Assembly (NCBI RefSeq): GCF_014762705.1
Contig: NZ_JABURL010000088.1
Coordinates: 1 to 36,563 of the forward strand
Source of the DNA: Cyclobacterium sp.
GTDB taxonomy: Bacteria; Bacteroidota; Bacteroidia; Cytophagales; Cyclobacteriaceae
Direction: 5' to 3'
Length of the DNA: 36,563 bases
The notes beneath the pieces are model-generated. The model saw only the letters and a list, made by a program, of their open reading frames with translations, had not been told where the DNA came from and did not search any database. The translations under genes were made by a program, and so were the position numbers. Below are positions 26,071 to 35,168 of the stretch, one piece after another; the stretch's first letter is position 1; each line of letters opens with the position of its first letter.

Positions 26071-26691
26071 ATGAAAAATCAATCCCTTCCCCTCAAAGGT
26101 AAAAATGAAAAGTTTTCATTTGTTTCCTGTCTTTCGGTATTCCTTCCACTGTTTACCATCATGATCGTCATCAGCACCCTGGATTTACCTGTTTATTTCC
26201 GGATTTTTATATTGTTATTTTCAGGCTGGTTCAGCTGGACCTTTACGGAATATTGCCTTCACAGATTTTACATGCACCGGCATTTTTCCCATCTGAATCA
26301 AAAGCTTTACCAATCCCACGAAAACCACCACCGGCATCCGGCAGATATACGGATAAATGTATCCCAACGTCTTCTGGCCAGCCTGTTAGGTGGCTTACTC
26401 CTTTTGCTGGCCTATCTGTGGGACAATTACTTCTCGATATTTGTAGGATTTTACCTGGGATTTCTGGGCTATACCTTGATGCATTATATCCTGCACCAAA
26501 CCTGGGCCGCATATATATTCCGCGGGCTTCAGGATTCCCATATTCATCATCATGGAAAATATCCTGACAAATGTTTCAGCTTCAGCTGTATCTGGTGGGA
26601 TAAAATATTCGGAACCCTACCTCCAAAAGATGCCAGGATATCAGACAAATTTCGGAAATACTATTTTTCTAATAATCACCATAAAAATTGA
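26071..26691 (+). CDS. Fatty acid hydroxylase / sterol desaturase family membrane protein
   Basis: The 206-residue integral membrane protein has hydrophobic helices at about 17-36, 41-58 and 100-140. The di-iron histidine clusters of the FA_hydroxylase superfamily are present in order: H64-R-F-Y-M-H69, H83-E-N-H-H87, HYILHQ, and HIHHH near the C-terminus. The enzyme class uses O2 to hydroxylate or desaturate acyl chains, sphingoid bases or carotenoids in the membrane. The protein is short, close to FAH1/Scs7-type hydroxylases lacking the cytochrome b5 domain. Bacteroidota make sphingolipids and 2- or 3-hydroxy fatty acids, so either is a candidate substrate. It is divergent from the PhyH gene and lies 175 bases upstream of an XRE-type regulator. 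Confidence 0.9.
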   Translation: MKNQSLPLKGKNEKFSFVSCLSVFLPLFTIMIVISTLDLPVYFRIFILLFSGWFSWTFTEYCLHRFYMHRHFSHLNQKLYQSHENHHRHPADIRINVSQRLLASLLGGLLLLLAYLWDNYFSIFVGFYLGFLGYTLMHYILHQTWAAYIFRGLQDSHIHHHGKYPDKCFSFSCIWWDKIFGTLPPKDARISDKFRKYYFSNNHHKN

Positions 26692-26866
26692 TTCTTATAA
26701 AATAATCAAATGTATTATTGATAAAAATTAATATAAACTATTGCAAAATATAAATTTATTAAATATTATTAATAAGCCAAATCACACGTACCCAATTCTT
26801 GTCACCTAACCCACTGAAAGTTTTTTACTATTCCTTGGGTTTGAAAAAAATTAAAAGGCAAATACT

Positions 26867-27928
26867 ATGGAAAGCAATCATTTTCAGGTCCAGTTTTTCC
26901 AGCATTTAAAGTCAATGCTACCACCCTATAAATCTCTGGTCAATGAGATTGCTGACCTCCTTGATATTAGTATTGATAGCACCTACAGAAGAATCAGGGG
27001 TCAAAAAATGATTAACATGGAGGAAATAAAAAGAATCAGCCAGCATTTTCAGATTTCTCTTGACCAGCTGATGAATTTAAACAGCCAGACGATCCTTTTC
27101 CATGGAAACCTAAATGACCAATCTGAAAACAGGTTTAAGTCCTGGTTGGAAGACATTTTACGCCAATTGGAATTGGTCAATCAACACCATCACAAGCACA
27201 TTTACTTTCTGCTCAAGGATATCCCCCCTTTTTATCATTTTTATTTCAAAGAATTGGCCTATTTTAAATTCTTCTTTTGGATGAAATCCATCTTGTATTA
27301 TGATAATTTTAAACACCAGAGTTTTGATGCAAAGGTCCATCGATTTGAAGAGTACGACGAATTGATTCGTAAAATCCTTAAGCTTTACAATAAAATACCG
27401 ACCACAGAAATTTGGAATCTGGAAAGTATCAACACCACCTTGAGGCAAATTGATCTTTACCAGGAAATGGGTTATATCAGCCATACAGAAGATTGTTATT
27501 TAATCTATCAACAACTCCTTGAAATGATTGATCACATCGAAAAACAGGCGGAAATCGGCAGGAAATTTAATCCTGCCATTGGCCTGGAACATGATAATGC
27601 TTCCTATGAGTTACTTGTAAATGAATTTGTTTTGGGCGATAATACTTTTATGGCAGAATTGGATGACATTAAAATCACCTATCTTAATCATAGCGTTTTG
27701 TATTTTATCGGTTCGATGGACCCAAAACTAAATAGTGCCATGTTTGAAAGCCTGAATAACCTGATCAAAAAATCTACCATGATCAGTACTGTAGGGGAAA
27801 AGGAAAGGATACGGTTTTTTAAAAAGCTGAAACTGAAAATACAAACCGGTATGGAAAGAGTCAATAGAAGTAACTCCAATAATTCAATAGTGACTTCAGA
27901 TCCGGGCGAAAAGAAAATCCCTTCCTGA
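26867..27928 (+). CDS. XRE-type HTH regulator with large uncharacterised C-terminal region
   Basis: The 353-residue protein has an N-terminal helix-turn-helix: IADLLDISIDSTYRRIRGQ at residues 28-46, followed by MEEIKRISQHFQISLDQLM (51-69). STYRRIRG is the recognition helix and resembles the BetR/XRE group. The following 280 residues are mainly helical, rich in aromatic and charged residues, with no domain I recognise; they may bind a ligand or partner. The tail (from about 325) is polar and probably disordered. Its leader, 26692-26866, is extremely AT-rich. The gene is on the same strand as, and 175 bases after, the fatty-acid-hydroxylase gene, and may regulate neighbours or itself; no operator was identified. 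Confidence 0.75.
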   Translation: MESNHFQVQFFQHLKSMLPPYKSLVNEIADLLDISIDSTYRRIRGQKMINMEEIKRISQHFQISLDQLMNLNSQTILFHGNLNDQSENRFKSWLEDILRQLELVNQHHHKHIYFLLKDIPPFYHFYFKELAYFKFFFWMKSILYYDNFKHQSFDAKVHRFEEYDELIRKILKLYNKIPTTEIWNLESINTTLRQIDLYQEMGYISHTEDCYLIYQQLLEMIDHIEKQAEIGRKFNPAIGLEHDNASYELLVNEFVLGDNTFMAELDDIKITYLNHSVLYFIGSMDPKLNSAMFESLNNLIKKSTMISTVGEKERIRFFKKLKLKIQTGMERVNRSNSNNSIVTSDPGEKKIPS

Positions 27929-28151
27929 AAATTACAACCAAGCATCAAATAAGGTCTGGAAATCCATTTTGATGCAAGCTGATTCACCAAATACGGATTT
28001 CACCCCTAAAATTTTTGGTAATCCATCCCTTATCAGCTATTTTTTCCTTAGTTTAAAGCAGTAATTATTCCAAATTAACCAAAAGCATACCTGCTGCCGA
28101 AACAAACTGTTTTGTGATCAGCAAAAATTCTTTCATAACCAGGCCTTTATT

Positions 28152-30164
28152 ATGGTATCCAATTCGACAAAAAACTACATATACCTTGCTTTAATGCTGA
28201 TAATCAGCCTTTGCTATCGGCCGGTTTCCGGGCAGCAAACCCGGCAAGCAAACAATATCCTCTACTATTTGCAAGGGGAAGCTGCAGCAATCACCAATAA
28301 TTTTTCCCCTGAGCATATTTCTCCCGATGAATGGAAACAACTAAGGCCGGAGTATTACCATCAGTTCATTGAAATGATGGGCTTCTCTATGGATAAAATA
28401 AGAACCCCTCCAACAGTAACCCTCACAGGTACCGTGCAGGAAGATGGTTACAAAATAGAGAAATTTTATTATGCTTCTTCCCCCGGTCTGTATGTGCCGG
28501 CCAACCTGTATATTCCAGACGGCATCCAAATCCCAAGGCCAGCTGTCCTTTATCTTTGTGGCCATGCACACGGACAAAAAGCCCACTACCAGGCACATGC
28601 CAGGCGACTTGCCGAACTGGGCTTTGTGGTACTGATTTTTGACACCCTGCAGTTTGGGGAGGTAAGGGGCCACCATTGGGGGCCATACAATCAGGGCTGG
28701 TTTCACTGGTATTCCAGAGGATACAATCCCGCCGCTGTGGAATTATGGAATGCCATTAGAGGCCTGGACTACCTATCCACAAGAAACGAGGTGGATATGG
28801 ATAATATTGGGGTGACGGGCATTTCCGGAGGTGGCTCCCAAAGTTGGTACATGGCCGCAGCAGATCCCAGGATCAAGGCAGCTGCACCGGTTTGTGGTGC
28901 AGGCACCCTTGATTCTCAGGTAGGAGAAAGAAGGATCGACGGACATTGCGACTGTATGATGCCTAACAATGGCTTCCAAATTGGTTTTCAGGAAATTGGC
29001 GCTTTGATCGCTCCCAGGCCACTTTTGATTGCGCAGTCGGATCAGGACGAACTTTATGGGATGGCCTCTACCCGGGATTTCTACAAGAAGCTCTCCCGGT
29101 TTTATCAAAATTATGATTCGGAACAAAACATCAGCCTGGTAGCCACACCGGGAGGGCATTCCTATCATGAGACCTCACGCAAAGCAATATTTTCATTTTT
29201 TTTACAGCACCTTATGGGGAAAAACATCCCACCCCAACAATTGGCTGATATTGAAACAAATCCGTCGAAATTACTTGCCGAAGAACGGCTAAAAGTATAC
29301 GGGGAAGCTGCTCCGGATGGGGACCTTACCCCTGTTATTCAGGATCATTTCATTGAAATGGCTTCCCCACCGGTCATTACTAATGAAGAAGACCTGAAAA
29401 AATTCCGGCTAAAAGTAAAAGATTACCTGCTTACAAGAACTTTCAGTGCCTTTCCAAAAGTACCCACAGCCCTGGACGGAAAAGAAATCTATCAAACTGC
29501 CGACCTCGCTCCCTTTGGCAATAGAACTTTTTCTTTTACCAGTGAAAAAGGATGGCGGTTGAAGCTAAACGTATTTTACCGAAAGCCTCCTGAGGAAAAT
29601 CATCCCCTGGTAATCATCCTCAGAAGCCCCGGTGAAGAACGCTGGGATAGTGAAAGCTTTGCTCAAAAAGTGGCCAAAGGCCAAAATGTGGCTTACCTTG
29701 AGGTAAGAGGTACTGGAGAAGTTGGTTGGGCTCCGGAATTGAACTGGCACGTGAGAAGAGCGGCAGCCTGGACAGGAAGGACAATTGCCTCCATGCAGGT
29801 GTATGATGCGATCAGAGCCCTTACTTTTGCCAAAACTCTTCCCGGCGTAGATCCGGGGAAAATCAGTATTGCAGCCAGAGATGGAATGGCTGCAGTAGCA
29901 CTATATGCCGCATTTTTGGACGAGCAATGTGAGCAGGTAATTCTTCAAAACCCACCTGGTACCCATGATCAGCCAAGTCCTGAAAATGGAAGGGATTTTC
30001 CACTTGAACTGTTAAATGTATTGCGTATCACTGATCTGTATCAGCTTCCTGCACTTATATCACCAACCCGGGTAGTATTTGACGGAGATGTTCCGGAAGC
30101 ATTCAATTGGTCCAGGGATATACTGGAAAAAACGGGAAGACCATCTTTTTCCATTCCTGGTTAA
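28152..30164 (+). CDS. Tandem alpha/beta-hydrolase, acetyl-xylan-esterase-like secreted protein
   Basis: The 670-residue protein starts with an apparent type I signal peptide (residues 1 to about 27, SGQ). The first half is an alpha/beta-hydrolase of the acetyl xylan esterase / dienelactone hydrolase type: PAVLYLCGHAHGQ, nucleophile elbow GISGGGS with S225, D297 in AQSDQDELYG and H336 in PGGHSYHE form a likely Ser-Asp-His triad. The second half (from about residue 430) has a similar order of elements (HPLVIILRSPGEE, VEVRGTGEVGW-like strand, ISIAARDGMAAVALYAA), but A-A-R576-D577-G replaces GxSxG, so it is probably inactive. Relatives deacylate plant or algal polysaccharides in the periplasm. 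It stands alone, with a REP/MITE-like repeat region downstream. Confidence 0.85.
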   Translation: MVSNSTKNYIYLALMLIISLCYRPVSGQQTRQANNILYYLQGEAAAITNNFSPEHISPDEWKQLRPEYYHQFIEMMGFSMDKIRTPPTVTLTGTVQEDGYKIEKFYYASSPGLYVPANLYIPDGIQIPRPAVLYLCGHAHGQKAHYQAHARRLAELGFVVLIFDTLQFGEVRGHHWGPYNQGWFHWYSRGYNPAAVELWNAIRGLDYLSTRNEVDMDNIGVTGISGGGSQSWYMAAADPRIKAAAPVCGAGTLDSQVGERRIDGHCDCMMPNNGFQIGFQEIGALIAPRPLLIAQSDQDELYGMASTRDFYKKLSRFYQNYDSEQNISLVATPGGHSYHETSRKAIFSFFLQHLMGKNIPPQQLADIETNPSKLLAEERLKVYGEAAPDGDLTPVIQDHFIEMASPPVITNEEDLKKFRLKVKDYLLTRTFSAFPKVPTALDGKEIYQTADLAPFGNRTFSFTSEKGWRLKLNVFYRKPPEENHPLVIILRSPGEERWDSESFAQKVAKGQNVAYLEVRGTGEVGWAPELNWHVRRAAAWTGRTIASMQVYDAIRALTFAKTLPGVDPGKISIAARDGMAAVALYAAFLDEQCEQVILQNPPGTHDQPSPENGRDFPLELLNVLRITDLYQLPALISPTRVVFDGDVPEAFNWSRDILEKTGRPSFSIPG

Positions 30165-30310
30165 TGCCATTAAAGCTATTTAGGTGCCATTTTTATCTTG
30201 ATTTCCATGCTATTACAAGAAAAAACAGACATTCCGAAAATAAACGTTTCAAAAATGTACAAATATGGATGAAAAAGGAGTTATCAGCCCCAGGAATTAC
30301 ACCCATTTAA

Positions 30311-30914
30311 CCTGAGTTCGAATTAAGATCGTCAATTAAAACCAATTGAATCGTCACTGCGAACCCTTTGTCGTGGGTATAGGAGCTGGGAAAGAGTGTG
30401 GCAGTTACGTTTGGCCCGAGATTCCCACGACTTTCACCGCTCACCCCCCCTTTAAGCCTACCGATAACGTTTTTGTTAAAAAACTGTAAATCAATGTATT
30501 GAAAACAACAATCGTCATTCCGATTTTTGCGTTTTTTTCAAATGTTAGGTCTACCGATGACGGGTTTAAACCTACTTCCTTAAAAGCATAATCTCTAAAG
30601 AAATATTAAAAGAAGAACACCTATATTTTAAAAACGCCAAGAGCGCAGGCCCGACAAAAAACCGGGGGGTGCGGGAGGATTGCGGGGGGAAGGATTTTTT
30701 TGTCTTGATTCTTTGGTACTTTTGGATCAAGCCAAAAGTACAATAAAAACAGGTTAAAATACCAAAAAAACCTTTGACTCATAATTATCCATTAAACAAT
30801 GAGAAGTTTATATTCCCATATACTGCAAAAAACCTATCGTCTTCCCGATTTCTGCGTTTAAAAAAATTAATTCTACCGATGACGGTTTTTTAACGAAATT
30901 GAGTCGAACTCAGG
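30311..30914. repeat. MITE-like composite element with 11-bp terminal inverted repeats
   Basis: The ends are CCTGAGTTCGA (30311-30321) and its exact inverse TCGAACTCAGG (30904-30914), 604 bases apart, with no coding sequence inside. Three modules of the form ATCGTC ... CTACCGATrACG lie inside: 30350-30469 (left ATCGTCACTGCG), 30511-30563 and 30836-30885; the latter two share 21 of 24 bases at the left and all 13 at the right. Inside the first module, GTCGTGGG (30370-30377) pairs with CCCACGAC (30424-30431). No clear target-site duplication is seen. This fits a non-autonomous mobile or REP-derived element. Confidence 0.65.
30716..30741. repeat. Perfect 10-bp inverted repeat inside the composite element
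   Basis: GTACTTTTGG at 30716-30725 and CCAAAAGTAC at 30732-30741 flank a 6-base ATCAAG loop. The upstream TTTTTTTGTCTTGATTC context contains a related CTTGAT, which could alternatively pair with ATCAAG in the loop, so two exclusive folds are possible. It lies inside the 604-base element. Confidence 0.7.
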
Positions 30915-30946
30915 TATTTATGGTATGGGAAATAATTTTGGAGAAT

Positions 30947-32080
30947 TTAAAAACCCAGATTGACCGGATCAATCAACTCTACATTCCTTTTCATTTTTTT
31001 CTGGATGATTTTAAAATGGTGTTCATCCTCCTCAGAAATCAGGGAAATGGCTTCACCCGAGGAACCAGCCCTGCCAGTTCGACCAATCCGATGGATATAG
31101 TCCTTCGGGGATCTGGGAAGTTCATAATTCACTACATGGGGCAAAAATTGAATATCAATACCACGAGCCGCCAGATCCGTGGCCACCAAAACCCTGAGCC
31201 TTCCTTCCTTGAATTGGTGTAAGGCTCCTGTCCTTGCTCCCTGACTTTTGTCACCATGAAAAGACTCTGCCTGAATCCCGTGTTTTTTTAATTTTGCGGC
31301 CAGGTTATCTGCCGCCCTTTTTGAGGCTGTAAATACCAGCACTTGTTGCCAATTCCCTTCCTGGATCAAAAACCTCAATAATGGCCCTTTATTTTCCCTT
31401 GCCACCCTATAAGCAGACTGGGCGATCAGTTCCGGGGTTATTTTATCCTGTTCTATTTCTATCCTAACCGGCTGGTGTAACATCCTGGCCATCCATATTT
31501 CCACAGGCTCTTCCATGGTAGCAGAGAAGAGTATATTTTGCCTTTTTGCAGGTAAGTTGGAAAGGATTTCATTCACCTCCTCTTTAAACCCAAGGTTGAG
31601 CATCTTATCGGCTTCATCCAATACCAATATTTTCAATTCTGAGAGATCCACTGCATTTTTTGACAAGAGGTCCAGCAACCGTCCCGGGGTGCCAATCAAA
31701 ATCTCCGTACCATAAATATCCATCATCTGAGGATTAATGGAAACACCACCATACACAGCGAGTGTTTTTACTTTTCTGGGTAAAAATTCACTGAAGACCC
31801 TCACCGTTTCTTCCACCTGGCTGGCGAGTTCCCGGGTGGGGACAAGTACCAATACCGGCATGGTCCGGCTTTTTATAAAGGGCCAATTCTGGAACATTTC
31901 CAAAAGAGGAAGCACATAAGCCGCTGTTTTTCCTGAACCCGTCGGCGCCAGGGCCATTACATCTTTCTTTTTTAGGATTGCAGGTATGGCTTTTACCTGA
32001 ACGGGGTAGGCCTCCAGGTATTTGGCATTGTTAACCGCCTCTAGGATTTTTGACGAAAGTCCAAGATCAGAAAAGTTCAT
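30947..32080 (-). CDS. DEAD-box RNA helicase, RhlE-type
   Basis: The 377-residue protein is a near-minimal two-RecA-domain helicase. The Q motif is present (F3, Q28 in YPVQVKAIP), then Walker A APTGSGKT (45-52), PTRELASQ, GGVS, TPGRLLD, D155-E-A-D158, SAT, and in the second domain DLAARGIDI and HRIGRTGRAG. Only about 30 residues follow the last motif, so it lacks the basic tail of RhlE or CsdA. These enzymes remodel RNA duplexes in ribosome assembly and mRNA decay, often at low temperature. It is transcribed toward the MITE-like repeat and begins 41 bases after the alpha-glucan phosphorylase gene ends on the same strand, so the two may share a transcript. Confidence 0.96.
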   Translation of the reverse strand: MNFSDLGLSSKILEAVNNAKYLEAYPVQVKAIPAILKKKDVMALAPTGSGKTAAYVLPLLEMFQNWPFIKSRTMPVLVLVPTRELASQVEETVRVFSEFLPRKVKTLAVYGGVSINPQMMDIYGTEILIGTPGRLLDLLSKNAVDLSELKILVLDEADKMLNLGFKEEVNEILSNLPAKRQNILFSATMEEPVEIWMARMLHQPVRIEIEQDKITPELIAQSAYRVARENKGPLLRFLIQEGNWQQVLVFTASKRAADNLAAKLKKHGIQAESFHGDKSQGARTGALHQFKEGRLRVLVATDLAARGIDIQFLPHVVNYELPRSPKDYIHRIGRTGRAGSSGEAISLISEEDEHHFKIIQKKMKRNVELIDPVNLGF

Positions 32081-32121
32081 AACCTTATTTTTTGATCAAA
32101 GGTAATGTTTTTTGACTTCTC

Positions 32122-34668
32122 TCAACGCTGCCAAAGAATATAAGAAGACTCTAATGGCAGGGCCAATTCCGTACAAAAGGGAATCACCCTAATGGTAAAA
32201 TGAGCAAGGGGCCGGTTGGCAGGCACTTTTCCCGTGTAAACCTGATGCCCATGGTCATCCATGTTTTCTACTCTTTGCATTTTGATCTTTTCTGGCATTG
32301 CCCCATTACGATTTTCTGCGAAAATCTCCACCGAAACCCATTCAGGATGAATTTCCTCTAACATCAGGGATGCCTGAAAAACATGAAATTCTCCTTTGGT
32401 TTCTGTCTGAATATCACCAAAACTTATCTTGTCCCAATGTTGCCGGACTTGTTGTTGTATTTCAAAAATCTCCATTCCCATTCCTGTAAAACTGGCACTT
32501 CGCTCCAGATACCTTTGAGCAGCAGGTAAATAATAATTGTCGGTATATTCCCTTACCGTTCTGTTGGCCGAAAAAACCGGGGCAAGCCTGGAAATACTTT
32601 TCCTGATTCTTTCGAGCCACATGAGTGGCAGGCCGTCTGGTGTACGCTCATAAAATTCAGGAATCACCTGATATTCCAGCATGTCATAAAGCAATTCTGC
32701 CTCTCTCTCCTCAGAAAGCCCATTATCTTTTGTATCTGCTGCATTTCCAATGGCCCAGCCTACTTCTGGTGAAAAAGCTTCTGCCCACCAACCATCAAGG
32801 GTAGAAAGATTAAGTCCACCGTTGACAAGTACTTTCATACCACTGGTGCCGCAGGCTTCCCAGGGCCTTTTTGGTGTATTCATCCAAACATCCACCCCAC
32901 TCACCAATTGTTCGGTGATGCCCATATCATAATCGCTAAGGAAAACCACCTTTTGGTGCAAACGGTTTTCTTCAATGAATTGGATCCATTCCCTGATCAG
33001 GGCTTTACCCGTCTCATCCCCTGGCCCGGCTTTTCCGGCAAGCACCAACTGAAGGGGAAAGGATTTATGATTGAGCAAGTGAATGAGTCTTTTCTTATCC
33101 TTGAGAAGTAAATTTGGTCGTTTGTAGGGAACAAACCGCCGGGCGAATCCCAAAGTTAAAACGTGAGGATCAAATATATCCTCTATATTCAGGTTTAAGT
33201 GATCTATTCTTCCTCCAAGTTTGGATTGTCGTTCAAAGCGGCTCCTGATAAAATGAACCAGGTTTTCCCTGCAAATACTTCTGAGATCCCAAAGAGCTTC
33301 ATCTGACAATTGACACATGGCTGCTTCCATATTGGCCAGATCACCTCTCCACCTATCCTTTCCGCAGGCATTTGTCCAAATTTTATCAGAAAATTCATTG
33401 TCCCAGGTGGGCATATGTACTCCATTTGTAACATGCCCAATAGGGATTTCATTTAAGGGCCAGCGAGGAAACAGGCAACTGAAGAGTTCCCTGCTCACAA
33501 TACCATGCAACTGGCTAACCCCATTTACCGCCCCACATCCCCGCAGGGCTAAGAAAGCCATATTGAAATATTCTTCGGGATTACCAGGATTTTGCCTTCC
33601 AAGTGCCATCAATTTTTCCAAACCAATTCCCAAAACATTTCTGGCATACTGTCCCAGCATATTTTCCATAAGGTGGGGGTGAAAATGATCAAATCCTGCC
33701 GGAACGGCCGTATGGGTGGTAAACAAGTTCCCAGGTCGGGAAATGAAAAGAGCCTCTTCAAATGAGCACATTTTTTCTTTCATGATTTCCGCTGCCCTGG
33801 CCAATACCACAAATCCTGAATGACCCTCATTTAAATGACAGACCTCAGGTTTTAAGTCCATCTCAGCCAGTAATTTCCATCCCCCAATCCCCAGAATAAT
33901 TTCCTGCTTAATCCGAAGTTCCGGTCCGCCTCCATACAATTCGTTGGTAATACCCCGGTGAACCGGCAAATTGGCCGGGTCATTGCTATCCAATAAGTAA
34001 AGCTTTACCCTACCTGCCTGGACTTCCCAGGTACGGAGCCAAAGGGTAAAACCTCCCAGCTGAACGGTTATCCTTAACCACTCCCCATCAGGTTTTCTCA
34101 AGGGAATGATGGGGACTTGTCCCGGATCATTAAAAACATGAATGGCTTGTTGGTTCCCATCTTGATCTATCTCCTGACGAAAATATCCCTGCTGATAGAA
34201 CAATCCAATTCCTGTTACTGGGACTCCCAAATCACTGGCTGATTTTAACTGGTCGCCGGCAACATTACCAAGCCCACCAACATAAATAGGGAGTGCTTCA
34301 TTCAGCATGAATTCCATGCTGAAATAAGCCAAATGGGTCAAACCAGATTGAGGGTATTTTTCCTGAAACCAGGCAAGGCTGTTGGTTGCTTCTTCTCTTT
34401 TTTTAAGTAATGCATCCAATTTTTCCTTAAATAATGGATCCTTAAGTAGTTGCTCGACCCTATTTCTTGATACAGTCTGCAGTACCAACCAGGGGTTTTG
34501 GGTTTGGTCCCAAAGCTCTGGATCCAATTGTCTCCACAGTTTATCGGCGGCGTGATTCCATGACCAACGCATATCCAGGGCCAGGGTCGCCAATTTTCCC
34601 ACCTCTTTGTTTTCGGAAGGCAAAAATCCGTAAAGTTGTTGGGTATTGAAATATTTGTCCTCCTCCAT
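32122..34668 (-). CDS. glgP: Alpha-glucan (glycogen/maltodextrin) phosphorylase, GlgP type
   Basis: The 848-residue GT35 enzyme starts at the ATG at 34668; a TTG at 34674 lies two codons upstream. An N-terminal DUF3417-type region (LALDMRWSWNHAADKLWRQLDP) is followed by the phosphorylase body: AYFSMEFMLNEALPIYVGGLGNVAGD, CHLNEGHSGFVVLARA, TTHTAVPAGFDHF, IGHVTNGVHMPTW and GFARRFVPYKRPNLLL. The PLP-binding lysine is K612 in EACGTSGMKVLVNGG, as in the shorter GlgP (TIGR02094-like) class rather than the mammalian type. It releases glucose-1-phosphate from glycogen or maltodextrin in the cytoplasm. The C-terminal 120 residues look like a beta-sandwich. No other glycogen gene is nearby. Confidence 0.95.
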   Translation of the reverse strand: MEEDKYFNTQQLYGFLPSENKEVGKLATLALDMRWSWNHAADKLWRQLDPELWDQTQNPWLVLQTVSRNRVEQLLKDPLFKEKLDALLKKREEATNSLAWFQEKYPQSGLTHLAYFSMEFMLNEALPIYVGGLGNVAGDQLKSASDLGVPVTGIGLFYQQGYFRQEIDQDGNQQAIHVFNDPGQVPIIPLRKPDGEWLRITVQLGGFTLWLRTWEVQAGRVKLYLLDSNDPANLPVHRGITNELYGGGPELRIKQEIILGIGGWKLLAEMDLKPEVCHLNEGHSGFVVLARAAEIMKEKMCSFEEALFISRPGNLFTTHTAVPAGFDHFHPHLMENMLGQYARNVLGIGLEKLMALGRQNPGNPEEYFNMAFLALRGCGAVNGVSQLHGIVSRELFSCLFPRWPLNEIPIGHVTNGVHMPTWDNEFSDKIWTNACGKDRWRGDLANMEAAMCQLSDEALWDLRSICRENLVHFIRSRFERQSKLGGRIDHLNLNIEDIFDPHVLTLGFARRFVPYKRPNLLLKDKKRLIHLLNHKSFPLQLVLAGKAGPGDETGKALIREWIQFIEENRLHQKVVFLSDYDMGITEQLVSGVDVWMNTPKRPWEACGTSGMKVLVNGGLNLSTLDGWWAEAFSPEVGWAIGNAADTKDNGLSEEREAELLYDMLEYQVIPEFYERTPDGLPLMWLERIRKSISRLAPVFSANRTVREYTDNYYLPAAQRYLERSASFTGMGMEIFEIQQQVRQHWDKISFGDIQTETKGEFHVFQASLMLEEIHPEWVSVEIFAENRNGAMPEKIKMQRVENMDDHGHQVYTGKVPANRPLAHFTIRVIPFCTELALPLESSYILWQR

Positions 34669-35168
34669 CCTCAAATTTCTTATTTATTATTCAATTTTAC
34701 TAATCCACCTTATTCTGGAAAAACAACTTATTTTGAGTGGGTTTATGAGAAAACCAATCCCGATTAATAATAACAGGGCTTCTTTTTTTAACCCCATCGA
34801 ATTTACTTGTAAGGATGTTTGGAGATCGACTGGCTTGGCTGGTTTTTAAATAGGAACTGCCGTCCGGGAGTTTTCTGGAATGGAGGACACTTCCTATTAA
34901 AATCTCCTACACAACCAGCAGACAGGTCTTAGGAAACATTTCACACAGCTGGAATAATTAAGGCCTTTATCAGTCAAGCAGAAAACTACATTGGTAACCC
35001 TCTCCTTCAGCAGCTGGTAAGTAAGCGGATTTTTGCCAGGTGCGGAACTTTGAAAAAAGAACAACGATGATTGATATGGAGATCAGTTAATTAGGAAATA
35101 TTTTTGAAATGGACTGTTTCATTTTATTATTTTTGTTCAGAGTTGTCAAACAGGGATTAGCCCCCCTT
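34669..35168. other. 500-base non-coding region between phosphorylase and thioesterase genes
   Basis: No credible gene, tRNA or strong terminator is seen. Only a weak imperfect palindrome at 34851-34896 (TAGGAA ... TTCCTA, with further partial pairing inward) stands out. The region contains the phosphorylase promoter, which I could not pinpoint, and the 3' end of the thioesterase transcript. It may hold degraded remnants, but I cannot show this. Confidence 0.4.

Larger units (their letters stand above)
30165..30946. other. 782-base non-coding region filled with repeats
   Basis: Between the esterase and the RhlE-type helicase there is no convincing coding sequence. The first 146 bases hold nothing I can name. 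The rest, 30311-30914, is a composite of inverted and direct repeats described separately. The last 32 bases reach the helicase stop codon. Confidence 0.7.

Noticed and set aside
27942-27975. Perfect 8-bp inverted repeat GCATCAAA / TTTGATGC after the XRE-type gene
   Set aside because: It is not followed by a T run, so a terminator cannot be supported; the loop is 18 bases and the arms are short.
34851-34896. Imperfect palindrome TAGGAA ... TTCCTA in the 500-base gap
   Set aside because: Only the outer 6 bp pair well; inner pairing has several mismatches and no repeat copy is seen in the window.
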